Below, one piece after another: positions 14,600 to 25,507 of a stretch of DNA of 64,000 nt. The position numbers and the translations under genes were made by a program. The DNA comes from Harryflintia acetispora (lineage in GTDB: Bacteria; Bacillota; Clostridia; Oscillospirales; Ruminococcaceae). Below the pieces are notes generated by a model. The model was not told the origin of the DNA. It made no database searches and was given only the letters and a program-made list of their open reading frames with translations. The stretch is taken from NCBI GenBank assembly GCA_004340125.1, contig SLUK01000011.1, positions 1-64,000 of the forward strand, in the 5' to 3' direction. Numbering within the stretch: the stretch's first letter is position 1; each line of letters begins with the position of its first letter.

Positions 14600-15927
14600 A
14601 ACGCATGAACAACGAATATACCGAATACACCGTACCAAAGCCGGAATTTACCCCTGAAATGAAGGCCACCCACACCATCCTGGTGCCGATGATGCTTCCC
14701 ATCCACTTCGAGATGCTCTGCGAGGTGCTGCGCCAGGAGGGCTACAAGGTCGAGCTGCTGCGCACCAACCACCGCCAGATCGTGGACGAGGGATTAAAGA
14801 GCGTGCACAACGACACCTGCTACCCGGCGCTGCTGGTCATCGGGCAGATGATGGACGCGCTCAAGAGCGGGAAGTACGATCTCAATAAAGTGGCCCTGCT
14901 CATCACCCAGACCGGCGGCGGCTGCCGCGCCTCCAACTATTTGAGCCTGCTGCGCAAGGCGCTCGCCAACGCCGGACTTTCGCACGTCCCGGTCATTTCG
15001 ATCAACTTTACGGGGCTCGAAGAGAACAGCGGTTTTAAAATCAGCCTGCGCGCGCTGGTCAAATGCGCCTTCGCGCTGACCTATGGCGACATGATCATGT
15101 GGGTGCGCAACCAGGTGCGCCCCTACGAGCGCCATCCCGGCGAGACCCAGCGGGTGGTGGAGAAATGGACCCGCGAGCTGACGGGGCAGTTTCGCTCCCC
15201 CCGCTTCTTCTTCGTCAAACGCAATTATAGGCGCATCCTGCGCGATTTCGCCGCCATCGAGCAGGTGAAGCGCGAGCCGATCCGGGTCGGGATCGTCGGT
15301 GAAATCTATATGAAATACGCGGCGCTCGGCAACAATTCTCTCGAGGACTTCCTCGTCTCCCAGGGGGCCGAGCCCGTCGTCTCGGGGGTGAGCGACTTCA
15401 TGCTCTACTGCCTGCGCAACGGGGTCTTCGACAACCGCCTCTACGGCACCAACCCGCGCGGGAAGCTGATCTGGCGGGTGGCGGGCGGATATCTCCTCAG
15501 CCGCCAAAAGCAGATGATCGCCGCCATCAAGGAGCATGGAGCCTTTCGCGCCCCCACCGCCTTTACCGAGCTCGAAAAACTGGTCGAGGGCTACATCGGC
15601 ACCGGCGCCAAGATGGGCGAGGGGTGGCTGCTCACCAGCGAGATGCTCGAGCTGATCCACAGCGGGGTCAACAACATCGTCTGCACCCAGCCCTTCGGCT
15701 GCCTGCCCAACCATATCGTGGCCAAGGGGATGATCCGCAAGATCAAGGAGCACCATCCGCAGGCGAACATCGTCGCGGTGGACTACGACCCGGGCGCCAG
15801 CCGGATCAACCAGGAAAACCGGATCAAGCTGATGCTCGCCATCGCCCACCAGCAAGCCGAAGAGGAAAAGAGCGGGCCTACCCCCTCTCCCGCCGCGCCG
15901 CAGGAGGAGCGGGTGATGGCGGGATGA
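14596..15927 (+). CDS. 2-hydroxyacyl-CoA dehydratase-like protein (partner of the activase)
   Basis: The 443-residue protein resembles the HgdB/BcrC-type dehydratase subunit fold: NDTCYPALLVIGQMMDAL, TGGGCRASNY and CTQPFGCLPNH contain conserved cysteines that could hold an iron-sulfur cluster. Its start codon overlaps the stop of the activase gene (ATGA) and its own end overlaps the next gene in the same way, so the three are translationally coupled. The conserved gene pair is common in Clostridia, but its reaction is unknown to me; no CoA ligase or transferase is adjacent to suggest a substrate. Confidence 0.7.
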   Translation: MKRMNNEYTEYTVPKPEFTPEMKATHTILVPMMLPIHFEMLCEVLRQEGYKVELLRTNHRQIVDEGLKSVHNDTCYPALLVIGQMMDALKSGKYDLNKVALLITQTGGGCRASNYLSLLRKALANAGLSHVPVISINFTGLEENSGFKISLRALVKCAFALTYGDMIMWVRNQVRPYERHPGETQRVVEKWTRELTGQFRSPRFFFVKRNYRRILRDFAAIEQVKREPIRVGIVGEIYMKYAALGNNSLEDFLVSQGAEPVVSGVSDFMLYCLRNGVFDNRLYGTNPRGKLIWRVAGGYLLSRQKQMIAAIKEHGAFRAPTAFTELEKLVEGYIGTGAKMGEGWLLTSEMLELIHSGVNNIVCTQPFGCLPNHIVAKGMIRKIKEHHPQANIVAVDYDPGASRINQENRIKLMLAIAHQQAEEEKSGPTPSPAAPQEERVMAG

Positions 15928-16418
15928 CCATCCACCCGGCGGGGATTGTTGACATCCCCGCGCTCAGCCTGATCCACGCGCGCAGCTGGAAGGAGGCTTA
16001 CCGCGGGATGGTGCCGCAGGAATACCTCGACAGCCTCTCGGACGACCGCTGGGAGCCCATGCTGCGCGCCTGGCTCGCGGCGGGCAACCACGCGCTGATG
16101 CTGTTGGAAGACGGGCTCCCTGTCGGCTGCTGTACCTATGGCGCCGCCAGGGAGGAACGCTTTGCCGGCTGGGGCGAGATCGTCTCCCTCTACCTGCTGC
16201 CCGGCTATATCGGCTGCGGCTATGGACTGGCCCTGTTGCAGGCTGTGTTGCAGGATATGGAAAAAAATGGGTATCAAAAAATTACCCTTTGGGTGTTGCG
16301 GGAAAACCGGCGCGCCCGCCGCTTCTACCGCAAAAACGGGTTCGTCCAAAACGGGGAGCGCTGCCACAGCGAGGCGGGCGGCAAACAGCTGACCGAGCTG
16401 CGGTACGTCAGAGGATAA
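15924..16418 (+). CDS. GNAT-family N-acetyltransferase
   Basis: The 164-residue protein has the GNAT fold: an N-terminal strand (IVDIPALSLIHARSWKEAY), the beta4/alpha3 acetyl-CoA loop in IVSLYLLPGYIGCGYGLALL (a Q/RxxGxG/A variant) and the C-terminal RRARRFYRKNGF typical of the family. The start overlaps the upstream stop by ATGA. Substrate unknown; the operon position behind the dehydratase-like gene may only reflect compact packing. Confidence 0.75.
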   Translation: MTIHPAGIVDIPALSLIHARSWKEAYRGMVPQEYLDSLSDDRWEPMLRAWLAAGNHALMLLEDGLPVGCCTYGAAREERFAGWGEIVSLYLLPGYIGCGYGLALLQAVLQDMEKNGYQKITLWVLRENRRARRFYRKNGFVQNGERCHSEAGGKQLTELRYVRG

Positions 16419-16432
16419 TCGGAAAAGCAAAC

Positions 16433-16465
16433 GCCCGGGCCGCCATACGCGGCCCGGGCATTTTT
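16433..16465. terminator. Bidirectional terminator between acetyltransferase and sigG
   Basis: GCCCGGGCCGC (16433-16443) pairs perfectly with GCGGCCCGGGC (16449-16459) around CATAC, followed by ATTTTTG on the plus strand. It separates two converging genes. Confidence 0.85.
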
Positions 16466-16475
16466 GTAGCTGATA

Positions 16476-17246
16476 TCAAAGCTGGTTCTTGATCCTGTCC
16501 AGCGCGCCCTTCTCCAGTCTTGAGACCTGTGCCTGGGAAATGCCGATCTCCTGGGCCACGTCCATCTGGGTCTTGCCCTGGAAGAAACGGCAGTAGAGGA
16601 TTTTCTTCTCCCGCTCGCCCAGCCCCGTGATCGCCTCTTTGAGCGAAATCTCGTCCAGCCAGTCGGTCTGGTCCCCCTGATCCCCCACCTGGTCCATCAC
16701 ATAGATGGTGTCCCCGCCGTCTGAAAAGACCGGCTCATAGAGGGAGACCGGATCCACGATGGATTCCAGCGCCAGCACCACGTCGCACTTGGGGCAGCCC
16801 ATCTCCTTTGCAATCTCCTCGATGGTCGGCTCCCGGCTGTGCTCGGCAATGAACTGCTCCTTGACGATCATCGCCCGGTAGGCGGTGTCCCGCATCGAGC
16901 GGCTCACCCGGATGGGATTGTTGTCCCGCAGATACCGCCGAATTTCACCCAGAATCATCGGCACGCCGTAGGTGGAAAATTTGACCATCTGGTTGGGGTC
17001 AAAGTTGTCGATCGCCTTGATCAGCCCCACGCATCCGACCTGGAACAGGTCGTCCAGGTTTTCCCCGCGGTTGGTGAACTTCTGCACCACGCTGAGCACC
17101 AGGCGCAGGTTCCCGGCGATCAGCTCCTCCCTCGCCTGGTTGTCCCCCTCGCGTACACGCTTTAAAAGCTCGATCTTTTCCTTCTCCTTGAGCACCTTGA
17201 GCTTGGAGGTATTGACCCCGCAGATCTCCACCTTGTTTGTGTACAC
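16476..17246 (-). CDS. sigG: RNA polymerase sporulation sigma factor SigG
   Basis: The 256-residue protein is forespore sigma-G: the N-terminal NKVEICGVNTSKLKVL is a hallmark of sigma-G. Region 2 is complete (NLRLVLSVVQKF, DLFQVGCVGLIKAIDNFD, KFSTYGVPMILGEIRRYLRD) and region 4 ends with an HTH (TQMDVAQEIGISQAQVSRLE). It directs late forespore transcription and shows the organism belongs to an endospore-forming lineage. Start: GTG 17246 is preferred because AAAAGGGG sits about 10 bp upstream; ATG 17255 directly abuts that sequence. spoIIGA and sigE, often adjacent in other Firmicutes, are not next to it here. Confidence 0.93.
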   Translation of the reverse strand: MYTNKVEICGVNTSKLKVLKEKEKIELLKRVREGDNQAREELIAGNLRLVLSVVQKFTNRGENLDDLFQVGCVGLIKAIDNFDPNQMVKFSTYGVPMILGEIRRYLRDNNPIRVSRSMRDTAYRAMIVKEQFIAEHSREPTIEEIAKEMGCPKCDVVLALESIVDPVSLYEPVFSDGGDTIYVMDQVGDQGDQTDWLDEISLKEAITGLGEREKKILYCRFFQGKTQMDVAQEIGISQAQVSRLEKGALDRIKNQL

Positions 17247-17335
17247 CGCAACCATCCCCTTTTCTTTTACGCTAGGAGTATGGCCGCCGGTTTTGGGGGT
17301 CATTCAGCTTTTCGCCACTTGGCAATAGTTACTAG

Positions 17336-17361
17336 ATGCCGCTCGCTTCGCGGCATTTTTT
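17336..17361 (+). terminator. Hairpin with U-run upstream of the sigma-54 regulator
   Basis: ATGCCGC (17336-17342) pairs with GCGGCAT (17350-17356) around 7 nt and is followed by TTTTTG. It lies between divergent genes, so it would act on a plus-strand transcript beginning upstream of the regulator (attenuator-like) or is a remnant. A TATACT at 17366-17371 downstream may be the -10 of the regulator gene. Confidence 0.5.
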
Positions 17362-17404
17362 GTGTTATACTAATGAAAATCGTCGATTATGGGAGGGATT
17401 CGGG

Positions 17405-19153
<1,749 letters not shown>

Positions 19154-19175
19154 CTTTTGTGTGGATATTCTATTT

Positions 19176-19288
19176 TTCTCAGATTGAGAAGTGTTTTTTG
19201 TCTGTTATTTTAGTTTCCCCGTATCCCGAGGCTCAATCAAGCCAGTTGAACTATTTTTTCTCAAAATTAGAAAGTTTCTAATATTGAG
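19176..19288 (+). promoter_or_regulatory. Upstream activator sites of the sigma-54 promoter
   Basis: Two palindromes share the half-site TTCTCA: TTCTCA-GAT-TGAGAA (19176-19190) and a longer one at 19260-19288 with arms CTCAAAATTAGAAA and TTTCTAATATTGAG (one mismatch, central G at 19274). The second lies about 130 bp upstream of the -24/-12 promoter, a usual distance for binding of a sigma-54 activator. The rest of the gene-free stretch 19154-19558 shows nothing else I can name. Confidence 0.6.
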
Positions 19289-19412
19289 AAAATAAAAATT
19301 GGGTATTTATTTTTGTCCTGGATTAAAAATGCAACTTTCTTTGTGGAGAATCGTCAAAGCCGCCGCGTACGGCTTGGCGGTTCTCCACAATCTTTTTTTG
19401 TTTTCTTTCACC

Positions 19413-19428
19413 TGGCACGATATTTGCA
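19413..19428 (+). promoter_or_regulatory. Sigma-54 (-24/-12) promoter of the dpaL operon
   Basis: TGGCACGATATTTGCA matches the sigma-54 consensus TGGCAC-N5-TTGC, with GG at 19414-19415 and GC at 19426-19427, 12 bp apart. It lies 130 bp upstream of dpaL and downstream of the activator palindromes. Confidence 0.88.
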
Positions 19429-19558
19429 ATATAAAAGGGTGAGGCCCTTTCCGCAAGCATTCAATAAGGGCGCAGAATCAATCCCCGGCCTGAAGAAAGC
19501 AGGCGCGCCCTTTGGGCCGGGACCGACGATTTATCATTCATGAAAGGATACGATCGAT

Positions 19559-20770
19559 ATGACCGAAAACTTCAAATGCGTGAGCCTGCAACGAAAGCCG
19601 GGGGAAAAATATCCGCTCGACTTCCTGGGCGAGGCCTCCGCCGAGCGGGTCCACAGCTTTCACAAGAGCTTCGACGCCTACTCCCCCACCCCGCTGCGGG
19701 AGCTGCAAGGCCTGGCCGGGCAGCTGGGGCTCAAGAGCTTTTACCTCAAGGACGAGAGCTACCGCTTCGGGCTCAACGCCTTCAAGGTGCTCGGCGGCTC
19801 CTACGCCATCGGCCAATATATCGCAAACCGCCTGGGCGAGGATATTTTTGCCCTTCCCTACCGGCGGATGATTTCGGACGAGGTGCGCGCCAGGCTCGGC
19901 GAAATCACCTTTGTCACCGCCACCGACGGCAACCACGGCCGGGGCGTCGCCTGGACGGCGAACCAGCTTCACCAGCGCTCGGTGGTGCTCATGCCCAAGG
20001 GCTCGGCGCCCGAGCGCCTGCATAATATCCAGGCTGAAGGGGCCGACGCCTCGATCACCGACCTCAACTACGACGAGGCGGTCCGCCTGGCCAACCAAAT
20101 GGCCGAAGAAAATGGCTGGGTGATGGTGCAGGATACCGCCTGGGAGGGCTATACCGACATCCCGACCTGGATCATGCAGGGCTATACCACCATGGCCTAC
20201 GAGGCGCACCAACAGCTGGAACTCATCGGCGAAAAACCCACCCACATCTTCCTGCAGGCGGGCGTCGGGTCTTTGGCGGGCGCGGTGTGCGGGTTCTTCT
20301 CCTCCCTATACGGCGAGGAGCGGCCGATCATCACCATCGTGGAGCCAAACCAGGCCGACTGCCTCTACCGCACGGCCGAGGCCGGCGACGGGAAGCTGCG
20401 CTTCGTCACCGGGGACATGGACACCATCATGGCGGGGTTGGCCTGCGGCGAGCCCTGCACCATCGGCTGGAATGTGCTGCGCGACTGGGCGGACAACTTC
20501 GTCTCCTGCCCCGATTATGTCGCCGCCAAGGGGATGCGCACCCTGGGCAACCCGGCCGGGGAAGACAGCCGGGTGGTCTCGGGCGAGAGCGGCGCGGTCA
20601 CCACCGGACTGGTGGCCGCCCTGATGGGCGACCCCGAGCTTCGGTGGCTCAAGGAAAAGCTAAAGCTCGATGAAAGCTCCCGGGTGCTCTGCTTCAGCAC
20701 CGAGGGCGACACCGATAAGGAAAACTACCGCCAGATTGTCTGGGACGGGAAATATCCCAGCTTCCATTGA
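19559..20770 (+). CDS. dpaL: Diaminopropionate ammonia-lyase
   Basis: The 403-residue PLP enzyme splits 2,3-diaminopropionate into pyruvate and two ammonia. The PLP lysine is in RFGLNAFKVLGGSYA, the phosphate/cofactor motif ATDGNHGRGVAW follows, and EPNQADC and a C-terminal STEGDTD are typical of the DpaL/YgeX family. Length is that of E. coli YgeX (about 400). It is the first gene after a sigma-54 promoter and is followed by ygeY and a transporter. Known in other bacteria as part of purine/selenium-linked catabolic clusters (ygeX-ygeY); no xanthine dehydrogenase genes are visible here. Confidence 0.92.
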   Translation: MTENFKCVSLQRKPGEKYPLDFLGEASAERVHSFHKSFDAYSPTPLRELQGLAGQLGLKSFYLKDESYRFGLNAFKVLGGSYAIGQYIANRLGEDIFALPYRRMISDEVRARLGEITFVTATDGNHGRGVAWTANQLHQRSVVLMPKGSAPERLHNIQAEGADASITDLNYDEAVRLANQMAEENGWVMVQDTAWEGYTDIPTWIMQGYTTMAYEAHQQLELIGEKPTHIFLQAGVGSLAGAVCGFFSSLYGEERPIITIVEPNQADCLYRTAEAGDGKLRFVTGDMDTIMAGLACGEPCTIGWNVLRDWADNFVSCPDYVAAKGMRTLGNPAGEDSRVVSGESGAVTTGLVAALMGDPELRWLKEKLKLDESSRVLCFSTEGDTDKENYRQIVWDGKYPSFH

Positions 20771-20810
20771 TCACAGAGCCTAATTTTTTAATAAATAAGG
20801 AGGAACAAGC

Positions 20811-22019
20811 ATGGTAGACTTCAAAGAAATTATGGGCATGGCGGAGAAATACCAGCCCGAGATTTCAAAATTCCTGCGGGACATCGTGGCCATCCAGAGC
20901 TTCGACGGGCACGAGGGCGACGTGATCCTGCGGATCAAGGAAGAGATGGAGCATGTCGGCTTCGACAAGGTCCAGATCGACCCGATGGGGAACATCCTGG
21001 GCTACGTCGGGCACGGCAAGCACGTCATCGCCATGGATGCGCACATCGACACCGTGACCTACGGCGACATCAAAAACTGGAAGTTCGATCCCTTTAAAGG
21101 CTACGAGGACGACGAGTGCATAGGGGGCCTCGGCAGCAGCGATCAGAAGGGCGGCATGGCGGCCATGGTCTATGCGGCCAAGATCATCAAGGACCTGGGG
21201 CTCGAGGGCGACTACACCCTGGTGGTCGTCGGCAGCGTACAGGAGGAGGACTGCGACGGGCTGTGCTGGCAGTACATCATCGAGCAGGACCACCTGACCC
21301 CCGAGTTCGCGGTCATCACCGAGCCCTGCAACGGCAACATCCGCCAGGGCCAGCGCGGGCGGATGGAGATCAAGGTCACCACCCACGGCATCAGCTGCCA
21401 CGGCTCCGCGCCCGAACGCGGGGTGAACGCCGTCTACAAGATGGCCCCCATCATCAAGGCGATCGAGCGGCTCAACACCGAGATGACCGACGACGGGGTC
21501 CTGGGCAAGGGCTCGGTCACCATCTCGGAGATCTCCTCCACCTCCCCGTCCCGCTGCGCGGTGGCGGACAGCTGCTGGATTTCCCTGGACCGCCGGCTCA
21601 ATTCGGCCGAGCCGCCCGAGCTCGCCATGCAGCAGATCAAGGACCTGCCCGAGGTCAAGGAGGCCGGGGCCGACGTCGAGCTGTACACCTATGAGGAAGC
21701 CTCCTATACCGGGCTCGTCTATCCGACCGAGAAGTTCTATCCGGCCTGGGTGATCGACAAGGAAGAGCCCGCCTGCAAGACGGCGGTGGACGCCTACCGC
21801 GGCCTGTTTGAAAGCGAGCCGGTGGTCGCCCCCTGGATCTTCTCCACCAACGGCGTGGCCATCATGGGCCGGCACAAAATCCCCTGTATCGGCTTCGGGC
21901 CGGGTCATGAGGAGGAAGCGCACTTCCCCAACGAGAAGACCTGGAAGAAGGAGCTGGTGCGCGCCTGCGCCATGTACGCGGCGATCCCTTCCATCTATGT
22001 GGAAAAATACGCGAAGTAA
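20811..22019 (+). CDS. ygeY: YgeY family M20-type metallohydrolase
   Basis: The 402-residue protein is an M20/ArgE-type zinc hydrolase: MDAHIDTVTYGD carries the first metal His and Asp, GGLGSSDQKGGMAAM the second Asp, and VVVGSVQEEDCDG the catalytic and metal glutamates. The central dimerisation domain begins near KVTTHGISCHGSAPERG and the C-terminal metal His is in GPGHEEEAHFPNEK. It is commonly paired with dpaL and annotated as a selenium-metabolism-linked hydrolase, but its substrate is not established to my knowledge. An N-acylated or peptide-linked form of diaminopropionate would fit the operon. RBS AAGGAGG lies upstream of ATG 20811. Confidence 0.88.
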   Translation: MVDFKEIMGMAEKYQPEISKFLRDIVAIQSFDGHEGDVILRIKEEMEHVGFDKVQIDPMGNILGYVGHGKHVIAMDAHIDTVTYGDIKNWKFDPFKGYEDDECIGGLGSSDQKGGMAAMVYAAKIIKDLGLEGDYTLVVVGSVQEEDCDGLCWQYIIEQDHLTPEFAVITEPCNGNIRQGQRGRMEIKVTTHGISCHGSAPERGVNAVYKMAPIIKAIERLNTEMTDDGVLGKGSVTISEISSTSPSRCAVADSCWISLDRRLNSAEPPELAMQQIKDLPEVKEAGADVELYTYEEASYTGLVYPTEKFYPAWVIDKEEPACKTAVDAYRGLFESEPVVAPWIFSTNGVAIMGRHKIPCIGFGPGHEEEAHFPNEKTWKKELVRACAMYAAIPSIYVEKYAK

Positions 22020-22110
22020 CACGGCGGCACAAAATAAGAGGTGACAGAACCGGCGCCCATGCGGCCTGGCCGACGAGGCACCGGTTCTCGAGAAAGGAAT
22101 GAGTATCATC

Positions 22111-23535
22111 ATGAGTACAGCAGCTGCTGAATCCACCAAAGCCAAGAAGAAATTCAAGGTACCGCATATTTTTATCATCCTGACCGGCATCCTGCTCATC
22201 GTCTCGATCCTGACCTATATCCTCCCGGCGGGCGAGTTCGTCCGGGTCGAGGGGCCGGACGGCCGGGAGATCATCGACCCGACCTCCTACCACGTCGTCG
22301 AGAGCAACCCGACCTCCCTGCTCGACCTGTTCGTCGCCATCCCGCAGGGCTTCGTCGAGGCCGGCTGGGTGGTCGTGCTGACCTTCTGCGTCGGCGGCGG
22401 CTTCGTGGTCGTCAAGAAGACCATGGCCATCCACGGCGCGATCGACGTGCTCTCCAATAAGCTCTCCAAGCGCGGCATCATCATTATCCCGATCCTGATG
22501 GTCACCTTCGCGACCATCGACTGCTTCATCGGCATGTGCGAGCTGACCATGGTCTATGTACCGATCATCTTGCCTCTCATGCTGGCGCTGGGCTTCGACT
22601 CGATGACGGCTGCGGCCGTCGCGCTGTGCGGCTCGGCCGCCGGCTTCACCGCGGCGCTGGCCAACCCCTTCACCGTCGGGATCGGCCAGAAAATCGCGGG
22701 GCTGCCGCTCTATTCCGGTTGGCAGTTCCGGCTGGTCGTGCTGATCGTAATGGTCACCGTCGGCTGTGCCTACGTCATGCGCTACGCCGCCAAGGTCAAG
22801 AAGAACCCGCAGTCCAGCTCGATGTACGAGCAGGACCTTGAGGCGCGTAAGGACCTGGATACCGACAACCGCGAGCATGTGATCCTCAACACACGCCAGA
22901 AGCTCGCCGGCGTCTCCGCCGTGCTGCTCTTCGCGCTGATGATCGTCGGCGTCTTCAAATGGGGCTGGGATATGCCGCAGATCGGCGGGATATTCATCGC
23001 CATCGGCGTGGTCGCCGGCCTCATCTCGGGCATGAAGGGCGACGAAATCTGCGAAGCCTTCTACGAGGGGTGTAAGGACGTGCTGCTCGGCGCACTGATC
23101 GTGGGCGTCGCGCGCGGCGTGGGCGTCGTCATGACCGACGCCAAGCTGATCGACACCGTCATCAACGGCCTGGCGCACCTGGTGCAGGGGCTGCCCCCGA
23201 TGATCACCTCGGTCGGTATGCTGATTGTACAGACCCTGATGAACTTCCTCATCCCCTCCGGCAGCGGCCAGACCGTCGTCACCATGCCGATCATGGCCCC
23301 GCTCGCCGACCTGGTGGGCGTCACCCGGCAGACCGCCATCCTAGCGCTGCAGTTCGGCGACGGCTTCTCGAACATCCTCTACCCCGTTTCCGGCTACTTC
23401 ATGGCGACCCTGGCCCTGGCCAAGGTTCCGTGGGAAAAGTGGGTCAAGTTCATCCTCCCGCTCTTCGCCATCTGGAGTGCCCTGGCCGCCGTCGCCCTCA
23501 TCGTGGCGCAGGCGATCCAGTGGGGTCCCTTCTGA
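22111..23535 (+). CDS. YfcC/DcuC-type membrane transporter
   Basis: The ~474-residue protein has about 11-13 membrane segments and belongs to the YfcC/arginine-ornithine antiporter-like and C4-dicarboxylate (DcuC) group. Supporting motifs are the glycine-rich FCVGGGFVVVKKT, LALGFDSMTAAAVALCGSAAGFTAALANPF and, near the C-terminus, FLIPSGSGQTVVTMPIMAPLAD. It is the last gene of the dpaL operon, so it probably imports diaminopropionate or the precursor that YgeY cleaves. ATG 22111 is preferred because AAAGGA lies 12 bp upstream; ATG 22099 abuts the RBS. Confidence 0.85.
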   Translation: MSTAAAESTKAKKKFKVPHIFIILTGILLIVSILTYILPAGEFVRVEGPDGREIIDPTSYHVVESNPTSLLDLFVAIPQGFVEAGWVVVLTFCVGGGFVVVKKTMAIHGAIDVLSNKLSKRGIIIIPILMVTFATIDCFIGMCELTMVYVPIILPLMLALGFDSMTAAAVALCGSAAGFTAALANPFTVGIGQKIAGLPLYSGWQFRLVVLIVMVTVGCAYVMRYAAKVKKNPQSSSMYEQDLEARKDLDTDNREHVILNTRQKLAGVSAVLLFALMIVGVFKWGWDMPQIGGIFIAIGVVAGLISGMKGDEICEAFYEGCKDVLLGALIVGVARGVGVVMTDAKLIDTVINGLAHLVQGLPPMITSVGMLIVQTLMNFLIPSGSGQTVVTMPIMAPLADLVGVTRQTAILALQFGDGFSNILYPVSGYFMATLALAKVPWEKWVKFILPLFAIWSALAAVALIVAQAIQWGPF

Positions 23536-23570
23536 TTTCCCACTTTCTATCCATACTCTCATCCAAAAAA

Positions 23571-23610
23571 GCCGGGAGGGCGAAGCGGTCGCTTCGCCCT
23601 CCCGGCTTTT
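23571..23610. terminator. Bidirectional terminator between the dpaL operon and the ABC exporter
   Basis: GCCGGGAGGGCGAAGC (23571-23586) pairs perfectly with GCTTCGCCCTCCCGGC (23591-23606); TTTTAT follows on plus and six U follow on minus. Confidence 0.9.
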
Positions 23611-23619
23611 ATAACCGGA

Positions 23620-25506
23620 TCAGGACAGCTCAAACTGCCCGGTATAGAGCTGGTAATACTTCCCCTTCTGGGCGATCAATTCGTCGTGGTTGCCTCGCTC
23701 GATGATCCGCCCGTTCTCCAGCACCATGATGGCGTCGGAGTTGCGCACGGTGGAGAGCCGGTGGGCGATCACGAAGACGGTGCGCCCATGCATGAGGCGG
23801 TCCATTCCCCGCTCGATGAGCGCCTCGGTGCGCGTGTCGATCGAGCTGGTGGCCTCATCCAGAATGAGCACCGGGGGATTGGCCACCGCCGCCCGGGCGA
23901 TGGCGAGCAGCTGGCGCTGGCCTTGGCTGAGGTTCGAGCCGTCGGCCACCAGCATGGTGTCGTACCCCTGCGGCAGGTGCCGGATGAAGGAGTGGGCGTT
24001 GGCCAGCTTCGCCGCGGCGACGATCTCTTCGTCGGTCGCGTCCAGCTTGCCGTAGCGGATGTTCTCCTTGACGGTGCCGGTGAAGAGATGGGTGTCCTGC
24101 AGCACCATCGCCAGCGAGCGGCGCAGATCGTCCTTCTTGATCTTTTCGATGTTGATCCCGTCGTAGCGGATCTTGCCGTCCTGCAGCTCGTAGAAGCGGT
24201 TGATCAGGTTGGTGATGGTGGTCTTTCCCGCCCCGGTCGAGCCGACAAAAGCGATCTTCTGGCCTGGCTTCGCGTAGAGGGAGACGTCGTGCAGCACCGT
24301 CTTTTCCCCGTCGTAGCTGAAGGTCACGTCCTCGAACTGCACGTCCCCGCAGAGCCTCGTGTAGGTCACCGTCTCATCCGCCTTGTGCGGGTGCTTCCAG
24401 GCCCACATGCCGGTATAGTGCTCGCTCTCTTGCAGCGTGCCGTCCGGCCCCTCGGTGACGTTGCACAGCGTCACGTAGCCGTCATCCTCCTCGCGCGGCT
24501 CGTCGATGATCTCGAAGATCCGCTCGGCGCCCGCCAACGCCGCCAGGATGGAGTTGAACTGCTGGGAAATCTGGGTGATGGGCTGGGCAAAGGAGCGGGT
24601 GTACTGCAGGAAGGAGGCGATCGAGCCGATGTCCATCCTGCCGACGATCACCAGCAGCGCGCCCGCCGCCGCGGTGAGGGCATAGTTGACGTAAGAAAGG
24701 TTGTTCATCACCGGCATGATGATGTTGGCGTAGGTGTTCGCGTTGGTCGCTGCCTTGCGTAAATCCTCATTGAGGACGGCGAATTCCTCCTTGACCTTGT
24801 CCTCGTGGCAGAAGACCTTGACAACCTTCTGCCCCTCGATCATCTCCTCGATATAGCCGTTGGCCGCGCCGACCGCCTTTTGCTGCGCCTTGAAGTACCG
24901 CGCACTCTTGCCGCCGATCCTCCGCACCACCAGCAGCATGATCATCAGCATCACCACGATCAACGCGGTGAGAATCGGCGAAATGATCAGCATCATGATG
25001 AAGGTGCCGACCACGGTGATCGAAGAAGAAAGCAGCTGAGTCACGCCCTGGCTGATCGCATCGCGGAAGGTATCCACGTCGCTGGTATAGCGGCTCATCA
25101 GCTCGCCGTGGGTGTGGGTGTCGAAATAGCGGATCGGCAGGTCCTCCATGCTGCCAAAGAGGTCGTTGCGCACCCGGTTGAGGGTATGGTTGGAGAGCTT
25201 CACCATCAGCTTGCTGTAGGTGTACGCCGCCACCGCGCCGCACAGGTAAACGACCGCCATGACCGACACCATCTTGATGAAGGGCGCAAAATCAGCCGCG
25301 GTGGGGCTTTTCCCGATGAGCGGAACAACGCCGACATTGAGCAGGGGCTTGAGCAGGTAGGTGCCGGTCACGTTGGCCGCGGCACTGATACACACGAAGA
25401 CCGCCACCAGGATCAGCCGCCATTTTTCATGCAGCATATAGCCGAAGATCCTGCCGAGGGTGCGGCCCGCATTCTTCGGTTTTTGGTAATTCATCTTTCT
25501 GGGCAT
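23620..25506 (-). CDS. ABC exporter half-transporter (subunit with canonical ATPase residues)
   Basis: The 628-residue protein joins a six-helix membrane domain (about residues 30-320) with an ATP-binding domain. Walker A is GSTGAGKTT, Walker B VLILDEATSSID keeps the catalytic Glu, but the signature motif is NLSQGQRQLL and not LSGGQ. An unusual insert of about 40 residues (with MWAWKHPHKADE) lies between the linker and the nucleotide-binding domain. It starts one base after the stop of the preceding exporter gene, so both halves are co-translated and should form a heterodimer, as in BmrCD-type multidrug exporters. The substrate is unknown; the MarR gene upstream suggests a toxic compound. Confidence 0.88.
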   Translation of the reverse strand: MPRKMNYQKPKNAGRTLGRIFGYMLHEKWRLILVAVFVCISAAANVTGTYLLKPLLNVGVVPLIGKSPTAADFAPFIKMVSVMAVVYLCGAVAAYTYSKLMVKLSNHTLNRVRNDLFGSMEDLPIRYFDTHTHGELMSRYTSDVDTFRDAISQGVTQLLSSSITVVGTFIMMLIISPILTALIVVMLMIMLLVVRRIGGKSARYFKAQQKAVGAANGYIEEMIEGQKVVKVFCHEDKVKEEFAVLNEDLRKAATNANTYANIIMPVMNNLSYVNYALTAAAGALLVIVGRMDIGSIASFLQYTRSFAQPITQISQQFNSILAALAGAERIFEIIDEPREEDDGYVTLCNVTEGPDGTLQESEHYTGMWAWKHPHKADETVTYTRLCGDVQFEDVTFSYDGEKTVLHDVSLYAKPGQKIAFVGSTGAGKTTITNLINRFYELQDGKIRYDGINIEKIKKDDLRRSLAMVLQDTHLFTGTVKENIRYGKLDATDEEIVAAAKLANAHSFIRHLPQGYDTMLVADGSNLSQGQRQLLAIARAAVANPPVLILDEATSSIDTRTEALIERGMDRLMHGRTVFVIAHRLSTVRNSDAIMVLENGRIIERGNHDELIAQKGKYYQLYTGQFELS

Positions 25507-25507
25507 G

